Of a stretch of 64,000 bases of DNA, positions 18,515-25,400 are shown piece by piece. Both the position numbers and the translations under genes were made by a program. The notes under the pieces are model-generated. The model was not told the DNA's origin. It saw only the letters and a list, made by a program, of their open reading frames with translations, and ran no database searches. Numbering within the stretch: position 1 is the first letter of the stretch; the number at the start of each line of letters is the position of its first letter. Source of the stretch: Flavobacterium sp. (GTDB lineage Bacteria; Bacteroidota; Bacteroidia; Flavobacteriales; Flavobacteriaceae); the NCBI RefSeq assembly GCF_024642105.1, contig NZ_JAHEBT010000053.1, positions 124,001-188,000 of the forward strand. The letters run 5' to 3'.

Positions 18515-19241
18515 TCTTTGTTTTTTGCTGATGCTAAGCTTGACACAAGCACAGGAAAAAGCCACTGTAAAATCAAATCTGGAGACAGTAGCTCAAGAAC
18601 AAGCTGAAGATAGTATTCCGGTAAAAAAAGACCGTTACGGACTTCGCGTAGGCGTAGATTTGTTCAAATTAACTCGTGGTTTTTATGATAAAAATTACCA
18701 AGGAATTGAACTTACGGGTGATTTTAGATGGAATAAAAAATACTTTTTAGCCGCCGAACTCGGAAACGAAAACAAAACCACCGAAGACGACCGATTAACC
18801 ACAAATAGTAAAGGTTCGTACTTGAAAGCTGGATTTGACTACAATATGTATGAAAATTGGCTGGACATGGAAAATATTATATCGGTAGGTTTGCGCTATG
18901 GTTTCAGCACCTTCAGTGAAGAATTGAATAGCTACAAAATCTACAATGCCCATCCGTATTGGGGAGAACTACCCGCCATTCCTGCTAGTGAAAAATTCAA
19001 CGGACTAAGCGCAAGTTGGCTAGAAGTTGTCACTGGAATGAAAGCCAAAATGTTCAACAATGTTTTTGTTGGATTTAGCGTGCAATTAAAAACTTTGATT
19101 ACCAACAAGAAACCTGACGGGTTTGATAATCTTTATATTCCTGGATTCAACAGAACGTACAATGGTAGTTTTGGAATTGGGTTTAACTACAGCGTTACTT
19201 ATTTTATTCCGTTGTATAAAAAGAAAGTGATTGTCAAATAA
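18480..19241 (+). CDS. Outer-membrane protein, DUF6048 family
   Basis: A 253-residue exported protein with a signal peptide ending near LTQAQ. The mature part has repeated beta-strand/turn patterns (VGVDLFKLTRGFYDKNYQG, LKAGFDYNMYENW) and a barrel-like C-terminus, so an outer-membrane location is likely. It resembles DUF6048. It overlaps the preceding lipoprotein gene by 35 bases, pointing to coupled translation and a working pair. An alternative start 6 bases downstream is equally possible. Confidence 0.7.
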   Translation: MKMKHILKYFSSLCFLLMLSLTQAQEKATVKSNLETVAQEQAEDSIPVKKDRYGLRVGVDLFKLTRGFYDKNYQGIELTGDFRWNKKYFLAAELGNENKTTEDDRLTTNSKGSYLKAGFDYNMYENWLDMENIISVGLRYGFSTFSEELNSYKIYNAHPYWGELPAIPASEKFNGLSASWLEVVTGMKAKMFNNVFVGFSVQLKTLITNKKPDGFDNLYIPGFNRTYNGSFGIGFNYSVTYFIPLYKKKVIVK

Positions 19242-19251
19242 ACTAAATTAT

Positions 19252-19410
19252 ACTCCGTTAGGAGTTAAATCGCGGTAGTTCAAATACGAGATCAAAAAAA
19301 GTCCCGTAGGGACGAAATCAGTTTTTGATTTGATTTAATATAAATAACATCCCTAAAGGGATTTTTTTCATTTTGCTTTTAATTTTACCTAAATTAAATC
19401 CCTAACGGAC
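19252..19410. repeat. Cluster of REP-like short palindromes
   Basis: Three hairpin units and a decayed one lie within 160 bases: actcc-gtta-ggagt (19252-19265), gtccc-gta-gggac (19301-19313), atccc-taaa-gggat (19349-19362) and tccctaacgga (19399-19409). All share a C-rich/G-rich arm around a short gta/taa core. The third is followed by a T run and could also stop transcription of the rlmD unit. No gene was found in 19242-19480. Confidence 0.6.
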
Positions 19411-19480
19411 AAATAAAAAACACAAAACACGGAGGAAATCCAAAAACAATCTGTAATAAACCTTTGGTGGAAACCAAAGA

Positions 19481-19714
19481 TTACAATTCTTTAATCCCTT
19501 TAATAAAAAGCCAAGACATGAATAATTTTTCACCTTCTCTGGTTTTCACTGCTTGGAATTTTGGCGAAAGAATGGTGCCTACTACAAAAGCTGTAAACGG
19601 AATAAACAAACCTGTCAAGTTTGTGTAAGTAAAAATCAAATAGCGAAAAGAAATAAACAAGATAGCAAAACTACCCAACTGATATAAAAAGGCTCTTAAT
19701 TGTAATTTAGTCAT
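19481..19714 (-). CDS. Small two-helix membrane protein
   Basis: A 77-residue protein with two hydrophobic segments (about 10-28 and 33-50) and a charged tail ending in KGIKEL. I do not recognise a family. It lies 4 bases downstream of the THUMP methyltransferase gene on the same strand and is probably co-transcribed with it. Confidence 0.65.
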   Translation of the reverse strand: MTKLQLRAFLYQLGSFAILFISFRYLIFTYTNLTGLFIPFTAFVVGTILSPKFQAVKTREGEKLFMSWLFIKGIKEL

Positions 19715-19718
19715 CGTT

Positions 19719-20888
19719 TTAATTTTTATCTGTTACTTGAAATTTAGTTCGTTTGCTTCCTTCGTACATTTCGTATTTTACTATTCGGGCTTCCAAACTC
19801 GCATTAAACAATTTAATTTTGCGAGAGGGTTTCAATCCTACAAACTTCAAGGCTTCTAAATTGGCAGTAATAAACCAAGCGTTGGTTCCAGGATAGCTCT
19901 TTTTCAACGTATCTCCAATATTTTTATAAAACTCTTCCATATGAATGTCCAATCGTTCATCATACGGCGGATTGAAAACTAGATGTAATTTTCCTTGCGA
20001 GTTCTTTTCAGTATCAAAAAAGTTCTCTTCGGCGATACTCACATAATCTTCCAAGTTGGCATTTCGAATATTGTCTTTGGCTTTACTCACCGCACTTGGC
20101 GCCTTATCGTATCCTTTTATGGTGTAATGAAATTCTTTTACTTTTTTCATTAAACTGTTCACAATTTGGTCAAACAAATCATTGTCCCAGTCGTTCCATT
20201 TTTCGAATGCAAATTCTTTACGGTTGATATTGGCTGGAATATTACACGCAATCATAGCGGCTTCTGCCAAAAAAGTTCCGGATCCACACATGGGGTCTAA
20301 GAAATCGCTTTGTCCTTCCCAACCCGAAAGCAATAAAATTCCTGCTGCCAAAACCTCGTTAATAGGTGCAATATTCGTTGCCGTTCTATAACCACGTTGG
20401 TGCAATGAATTCCCAGAAGTATCTAAAGCTACTGACACTTGGTCTTTGCCAATGTGAATGTTGATTCGCAAATCAGGGAAAACTTTATCGATACTTGGAC
20501 GTTGTCCCGTTCTTTCTCTGAATTGATCTACAATCGCATCCTTACATTTTTGAGAAACAAATTCAGAATGGTTAAAATGATCTGAATGTACCGTAGCATC
20601 AATCACAAAAGTCTGATTGGCATTCAAATACTTCGACCAATTAATTCCCGAAATTCCTTTGTACAGGGCATTTTCATTATTGGCTCTAAAAGTATAAATC
20701 GGTTTTAAAATTTTCAAAGCCGTTCGTAATGATAAATTGGCTTTGTACATAAACCCTTTATCGCCTTTAAAACTGACCATTCGAACTCCTTGCTCTACAT
20801 TTTGTGCTCCTAAAGCTTGTAATTCTTTGGCTAATATCTCTTCAAAACCAAAAAAGGTTTTGGCAATCATTTTAAAATTTTCTTCCAT
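19719..20888 (-). CDS. THUMP-domain class I RNA methyltransferase (RlmL/Trm11-like)
   Basis: A SAM-dependent N2-guanine-type RNA methyltransferase. I start at 20888 (MEENFKMIAKTFFGFEE); the 21 residues before it in the ORF track are basic and do not resemble the family. The 389-residue protein has an N-terminal THUMP region (about 1-155), the SAM motif DPMCGSGTFLAEAA and the catalytic NPPY in FNPPYDERL. It matches the N-terminal methyltransferase half of RlmL, so 23S rRNA is the likely target, though tRNA is possible. Confidence 0.85.
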   Translation of the reverse strand: MEENFKMIAKTFFGFEEILAKELQALGAQNVEQGVRMVSFKGDKGFMYKANLSLRTALKILKPIYTFRANNENALYKGISGINWSKYLNANQTFVIDATVHSDHFNHSEFVSQKCKDAIVDQFRERTGQRPSIDKVFPDLRINIHIGKDQVSVALDTSGNSLHQRGYRTATNIAPINEVLAAGILLLSGWEGQSDFLDPMCGSGTFLAEAAMIACNIPANINRKEFAFEKWNDWDNDLFDQIVNSLMKKVKEFHYTIKGYDKAPSAVSKAKDNIRNANLEDYVSIAEENFFDTEKNSQGKLHLVFNPPYDERLDIHMEEFYKNIGDTLKKSYPGTNAWFITANLEALKFVGLKPSRKIKLFNASLEARIVKYEMYEGSKRTKFQVTDKN

Positions 20889-21001
20889 TTTTTCTATTCT
20901 ATTCCACTGCTTTCGTTTTGTTTTTGTTGCAGCAGTACGTAAAAACACCATTTATTGAATTTTGAATCCAAATAATAGGGTTATTTTGTGCAAAAATACA
21001 C

Positions 21002-21009
21002 TAAATTTG
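21002..21009 (+). promoter_or_regulatory. Promoter -7 element for the methyltransferase/ZIP unit
   Basis: TAAATTTG matches TAnnTTTG, 28 bases upstream of the start at 21038 in the divergent region. A -33 element at standard spacing is not obvious. Confidence 0.4.
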
Positions 21010-21037
21010 TGGACTTGAATTAATTGAAAAAGAATAA

Positions 21038-21802
21038 ATGTCTGAAGATGCTAAACCAGCTGTAATAGCTACTCAAAAGCCCACTAAAAACTGGTTTGCT
21101 TCCTGGTTTGATACGCCGTATTACCATATTTTATACAAGGAACGCAATTACCGTGAAGCACAAATTTTCATGGACAATTTGACCCATTATCTTAATCTTC
21201 CCGAAAAAGCCAAAGTATTGGACTTAGCCTGTGGAAAAGGGCGTCATGCTATTTATTTAAACCAATTGGGTTTTGACGTTATTGGTGCTGATTTGTCAGA
21301 AAACAGTATTGCCGAAGCCAGTAAAAACAGTAATAGCAGTTTGCACTTTCAAGTGCATGATATGCGTGAAAAAATGGAAGATCAATTTGATGCCATTTTT
21401 AATTTATTCACCAGTTTTGGCTACTTTGAAAATGATGCCGACAACTTGAAAACGCTTATTGCAATCAAAGAAAGCTTGACCGAACATGGTTTTGCTGTTA
21501 TTGATTTCATGAACGTGAATCAAGTAATCGCTAATTTAGTTCCAGAAGAAACCAAAACTGTAGAAGGTATTGATTTCCATATCCAACGCTATGTGAAAGA
21601 CGGTCATATTTACAAAGAAATTGACTTTGAAGATCAAGGTGAATCTTTTCACTTTACCGAAAAAGTACAAGCGTTGACTTTGCAAGATTTTCAAGCTATG
21701 ATGGAAGAAGCAGGTATCTATTTATTGGATATCTTTGGGGATTATAAATTGAAGAAATTCCATAAAACCGAAAGCGAACGATTAATCATGATTTTTAAAT
21801 AA
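21038..21802 (+). CDS. Class I SAM-dependent methyltransferase
   Basis: A 254-residue cytoplasmic methyltransferase with SAM motif I VLDLACGKGRHAIYL and the following acidic loop GADLSENSIAEA. The substrate is not evident from the sequence; the fold resembles small-molecule methyltransferases. Its stop codon shares one base with the start of the ZIP transporter gene, so the two are translationally coupled. Confidence 0.85.
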   Translation: MSEDAKPAVIATQKPTKNWFASWFDTPYYHILYKERNYREAQIFMDNLTHYLNLPEKAKVLDLACGKGRHAIYLNQLGFDVIGADLSENSIAEASKNSNSSLHFQVHDMREKMEDQFDAIFNLFTSFGYFENDADNLKTLIAIKESLTEHGFAVIDFMNVNQVIANLVPEETKTVEGIDFHIQRYVKDGHIYKEIDFEDQGESFHFTEKVQALTLQDFQAMMEEAGIYLLDIFGDYKLKKFHKTESERLIMIFK

Positions 21803-22470
21803 TGAATTATCTTTTACCCTTACTTTCTGTATTGATAGGTTACATTTTTGCTTTGGTTTTCCAACCAAAAGACAAAGCGAAACTCAAATTGCTTTTGGCA
21901 TTCAGCGGTTCTTTTTTGTTATCGTTGACCGTGATTCATTTATTGCCAGAAATTTACGAAAGTAAGAACGGCCGTATCGGATTATTCATTATGGTGGGGA
22001 TTTTGTTCCAAATTATCTTAGAATATTTTTCGCAAGGCGCCGAACACGGTCACGTACACGGTCATTCAAAAATGAATCATATTCCATGGTTATTGTTTAT
22101 CAGTCTTTGTATTCACGCCCTAGCCGAAGGATTTCCTGTGGGACATCATCACGATTTGGCTTTGGGAATTGCCATTCACCACTTACCTATTGCGATCATT
22201 TTAACGACTTTCTTTATCAATGCTAATTTGGATAAAAAAGCCATTTTTCTATTCATGATTACCTTTGCAATCATGACGCCATTAGGAACTATTCTTTCCG
22301 ATTATTTGCCATTATTGAATGCCTACTATACCGAAATCACCGCCATCGTTATTGGGATTTTATTTCATATTTCATCCACGATCATTTTTGAAAGTAGCGA
22401 AGGCCACAAGTTCAATATCGCCAAAATATCGATGATTGTATTGGGATTTGCATTAGCCTATTTTATCTAA
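21802..22470 (+). CDS. ZIP-family metal transporter
   Basis: A 222-residue inner-membrane protein with seven to eight helices. The ZIP hallmarks are visible: a histidine-rich loop (GAEHGHVHGHSK) and the paired metal-site helices ALAEGFPVG and GIAIHHLPIAIILT. It probably imports zinc or another divalent metal. Coupled by a one-base overlap to the upstream methyltransferase gene. Confidence 0.88.
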   Translation: MNYLLPLLSVLIGYIFALVFQPKDKAKLKLLLAFSGSFLLSLTVIHLLPEIYESKNGRIGLFIMVGILFQIILEYFSQGAEHGHVHGHSKMNHIPWLLFISLCIHALAEGFPVGHHHDLALGIAIHHLPIAIILTTFFINANLDKKAIFLFMITFAIMTPLGTILSDYLPLLNAYYTEITAIVIGILFHISSTIIFESSEGHKFNIAKISMIVLGFALAYFI

Positions 22471-22514
22471 TTTTTATATTTTAAAGTAAATAGCCCCACA
22501 TAAAAACAAAAGAA

Positions 22515-23336
22515 ATGACTTTTACTAAAACTACAGAACAATCTTCAAAATACGAACATTTAGAAAAAATGTCGGTACAAGAATTATTGTTCAACATCAA
22601 TCAAGAAGACCAAACGGTACCATTGGCTGTAGCCAAAGCATTGCCTTCTATTGAAGCATTAGTAGCTCAAATTGTGGCTAAAATGAAATTAGGAGGCCGA
22701 TTGTTTTATATTGGTGCCGGTACTTCGGGACGTTTGGGAATTGTAGATGCCTCTGAATGTCCGCCTACGTTTGGCGTTCCTTTTGATTTAGTTAACGGAA
22801 TCATAGCCGGTGGCGATAAAGCCATTCGTCGTGCAGTTGAAAATGCCGAAGACAATGCCACACAAGCTTGGATTGATTTACAAGAATTCGACATCAACTC
22901 GAATGATGTAGTAGTCGGAATTGCAGCTTCGGGAACAACTCCTTATGTTATTGGCGGTTTACAAGCCTGCAACGAAAACAACATCATCACAGGAAGTATT
23001 TCTTGCAATGCTGGAAGTCCGCTGTCGCAAACGGCTCAATATCCAATTGAAGTAATTGTTGGGCCAGAATTTGTTACTGGAAGTTCCCGTATGAAAGCAG
23101 GAACAGCACAAAAATTAGTATTGAATATGATTTCTACAGCTACTATGATTCAGCTAGGGAAAGTCAAAGGAAATAAAATGGTCGACATGCAATTGAGCAA
23201 TGCTAAATTAGTGGATCGTGGTGTGAAGATGATTATGAGCGAAATTCCTGTTTCGTATGAAGAAGGAAGTCAACTATTGAATCAACTAGGTAGCGTGCGA
23301 AAAGCGGTTGATTTTTATAATTCGCAAAAACACTAA
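22515..23336 (+). CDS. murQ: N-acetylmuramic acid 6-phosphate etherase
   Basis: Cleaves the lactyl ether of MurNAc-6-phosphate to give GlcNAc-6-phosphate in cell-wall recycling. The 273-residue protein has the SIS-domain sugar-phosphate loop GAGTSGRLGIVDASECPPTF, a second SIS segment GIAASGTTPYVIGG, and GSSRMKAGTAQK, all characteristic of MurQ. It is slightly shorter than the ~300 residues of E. coli MurQ, lacking part of the C-terminal helical region. It starts a closely packed run of small genes downstream. Confidence 0.93.
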   Translation: MTFTKTTEQSSKYEHLEKMSVQELLFNINQEDQTVPLAVAKALPSIEALVAQIVAKMKLGGRLFYIGAGTSGRLGIVDASECPPTFGVPFDLVNGIIAGGDKAIRRAVENAEDNATQAWIDLQEFDINSNDVVVGIAASGTTPYVIGGLQACNENNIITGSISCNAGSPLSQTAQYPIEVIVGPEFVTGSSRMKAGTAQKLVLNMISTATMIQLGKVKGNKMVDMQLSNAKLVDRGVKMIMSEIPVSYEEGSQLLNQLGSVRKAVDFYNSQKH

Positions 23337-23339
23337 ATC

Positions 23340-23561
23340 ATGGCCACCAACAAAGACCTTTTGGCGAAAGCCCTTAAATATGTATCAGGTGCTTTGCCTT
23401 TGCTTTTTATAGGTCCTGCTGTCATTCATAATGCGTTTATGAATCAAAAAAATAATTGGCATTATTTGGTTTTAGCCATTGGAATTGGCTTATGTATTTT
23501 TGGGGTATATTGTCTATATGTCGGATTAAAAACGATTATGAAAAGTTTATTCAACGACTAA
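23340..23561 (+). CDS. Small membrane protein, DUF6095 family
   Basis: A 73-residue protein with two hydrophobic helices (about 14-30 and 40-62) joined by a short polar loop. It resembles the flavobacterial DUF6095 family found after murQ; function unknown. It begins 3 bases after murQ and its stop shares a base with the next start codon. Confidence 0.75.
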   Translation: MATNKDLLAKALKYVSGALPLLFIGPAVIHNAFMNQKNNWHYLVLAIGIGLCIFGVYCLYVGLKTIMKSLFND

Positions 23562-24133
23562 TGGAAAACCTCATCAACATCCAAAAAACCTTTGAAAAAG
23601 TAGTTGTTCTCAACGGCCGAATCAATCATCGAGAATTTGAAGATTGTATTTTCAAAAACTGTGATTTTTCCAATTCCGATTTAAGTAACAATACCTTTAT
23701 GGATTGCGAATTCATTGACTGTAATCTATCAATGGTTCATTTTACAGGAACTAGTTTAAAAACGGTTCACTTCAAAAATTGCAAATTATTAGGCATCCAT
23801 TTTAATACCTGTACTGATTTTTTATTTCAAGTGAGTTTTCAAGATTGTGTTTTGGATTATGCTTCGTTTGCCAATAAAAAAATGCCTAAAACGAATTTCT
23901 CGACTTGTTCTATGAAAGAAACGACCTTTATAGGTACTCAGTTAAACAATGCCATTTTTGACAATTGTAATCTAGACAATGCTATTTTTAATGATAGTCA
24001 GTTAGCGGGTGCTGATTTCAGAACTGCTTATAATTACAAAATTGATCCCGAATTCAACCCGATGAAAAAAGCTAAATTTTCAGCTCAAGGCATTGTAGGA
24101 CTTTTGGATAAATACGATATAAAAATAGATTAA
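23561..24133 (+). CDS. Pentapeptide-repeat protein
   Basis: I start at 23561 (MENLINIQKTFEK), whose ATG shares its A with the stop of the DUF6095 gene; the ORF-track extension overlaps that gene. The 190-residue product is built of five-residue A(D/N)LXX-type repeats (FKNCDFSNSDLSNNTF, NAIFDNCNLDNAIF), predicted to form a right-handed quadrilateral beta-helix. Some pentapeptide proteins (Qnr, MfpA) mimic DNA and shield type II topoisomerases, but most have no known role. Nothing here proves the former, although parC and parE lie nearby. Confidence 0.88.
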   Translation: MENLINIQKTFEKVVVLNGRINHREFEDCIFKNCDFSNSDLSNNTFMDCEFIDCNLSMVHFTGTSLKTVHFKNCKLLGIHFNTCTDFLFQVSFQDCVLDYASFANKKMPKTNFSTCSMKETTFIGTQLNNAIFDNCNLDNAIFNDSQLAGADFRTAYNYKIDPEFNPMKKAKFSAQGIVGLLDKYDIKID

Positions 24134-24520
24134 ATGAAAAACACAATTGCTTTACTTTGTTTGCTATCTCTAGCCTCTTGCTACAATACCGAACACAATT
24201 GCAAAGATTTTAAAACGGGAAAATTCAAATTTGAACACGAAATAGAGGGTGTCAAAAAAACTACTTTTTTTGAACGCAATGATAGTATTGAAGTTGAAAC
24301 TTTTGAAGGTAAAACAGATACTGCAACCGTGCGTTGGATTAGCGACTGCGAATATGTATTGCGCAAAAAACATCCCAAAAACAATCAAGAAAAAAATGCT
24401 ATTAGCATGAAGATTTTGACCACCTCAAAAAATTCCTATACCTTTGAATTCGGAATGGTTGGAATTGAAACCAAACAACGTGGTACCGTTACTAAAATTG
24501 GAGAAATCAACACTAAATAA
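24134..24520 (+). CDS. Small putative lipoprotein
   Basis: A 128-residue exported protein with lipobox SLASC at residue 16. The mature part is beta-rich. Relatives are sometimes labelled DNA topoisomerase IV, which the sequence does not support: there is no topoisomerase motif, and the label probably reflects its position near parC. It begins immediately after the pentapeptide gene, at the end of the murQ-to-lipoprotein run. Confidence 0.75.
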   Translation: MKNTIALLCLLSLASCYNTEHNCKDFKTGKFKFEHEIEGVKKTTFFERNDSIEVETFEGKTDTATVRWISDCEYVLRKKHPKNNQEKNAISMKILTTSKNSYTFEFGMVGIETKQRGTVTKIGEINTK

Positions 24521-24543
24521 ATATCAACACTTAACTCAATAAA

Positions 24544-25311
24544 ATGGAAGTATTTTTAAATCCAGACGCTTGGATTGCGCTTTTAACCTTAACGTTTTTA
24601 GAAATTGTATTAGGAATCGACAACATCATTTTTATTTCTATTGCAACAGGTAAATTACCTGCCGAAAAACGCAAAAGAGCTACTAAAATAGGAATGTTTT
24701 TAGCCATGTTCATGCGTATTGCCCTTTTGTTTGGAATCAATTTATTAATCCAAATGAAAGAACCATGGTTCCATATCGATTTCAGTTGGTTCTCTGCAGG
24801 AATAACGGGTCAAAGTGTTATTTTACTATTGGGTGGTTTATTTTTAATTTACAAAAGCACCAATGAAATCCGTGAAAAAGTAGATGAAAGAGGCGAAGAA
24901 GAAAAAGAAATTAAAGAGGCAGCTACTAAATCCTTTCAAAATGTGATTCTACAAATTATTATGATTGATTTGGTGTTCTCATTTGATAGTATATTAACTG
25001 CAGTGGGTATGACCAATGGTGTCGAAGGTGCTTTGTATATAATGATTACTGCCGTAGTCATATCTGTATTCATTATGATGCAATTTGCAGTACCTGTAGG
25101 GACTTTTGTAAACAAACATCCTTCTATTCAAATTTTAGGTTTAGCGTTCTTAATCCTAATTGGAATGATGCTTCTTACAGAAAGTGCGCACTTATCTGAC
25201 GCTTTAATCTTCGGGAATCATGTAACACCACTTCCTAAAGGCTATTTGTATTTCGCCATTACTTTTTCTTTGGTAGTAGAGATGATCAATATGAAAATCA
25301 AGAAAAAATAA
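24544..25311 (+). CDS. TerC-family integral membrane protein
   Basis: A 255-residue protein with seven to eight helices and the TerC-family acidic motifs LGIDNIIFI (helix 2) and DLVFSFDSILTAVG (helix 5), which are thought to line a metal-ion path. Members are linked to manganese export and tellurite resistance. Standalone gene, convergent with parC across an inverted repeat. Confidence 0.9.
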   Translation: MEVFLNPDAWIALLTLTFLEIVLGIDNIIFISIATGKLPAEKRKRATKIGMFLAMFMRIALLFGINLLIQMKEPWFHIDFSWFSAGITGQSVILLLGGLFLIYKSTNEIREKVDERGEEEKEIKEAATKSFQNVILQIIMIDLVFSFDSILTAVGMTNGVEGALYIMITAVVISVFIMMQFAVPVGTFVNKHPSIQILGLAFLILIGMMLLTESAHLSDALIFGNHVTPLPKGYLYFAITFSLVVEMINMKIKKK

Positions 25312-25325
25312 TTTTCCCATTAGCT

Positions 25326-25389
25326 GTCAAACTGAACTTGTTTCAGTTTCTCTTACGCAAGTAAGATTTTGAAACAAGTTCAAAATGAC
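25326..25389. repeat. Long imperfect inverted repeat between terC and parC
   Basis: The left arm gtcaaactgaacttgtttca and the right arm tgaaacaagttcaaaatgac are near-perfect reverse complements around a short centre. It sits exactly between two convergent genes, where it could stop transcription in both directions. It resembles a dispersed repeat (gaacttgtttca / tgaaacaagttc) that I recall as frequent in flavobacterial intergenic regions. Confidence 0.65.
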
Positions 25390-25400
25390 AAGTTAGAAGT

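Noticed and set aside
24134-24520. DNA topoisomerase IV as a name for the small lipoprotein
   Set aside because: The protein has a lipobox and no topoisomerase motif; the name seems to come from its position near parC.
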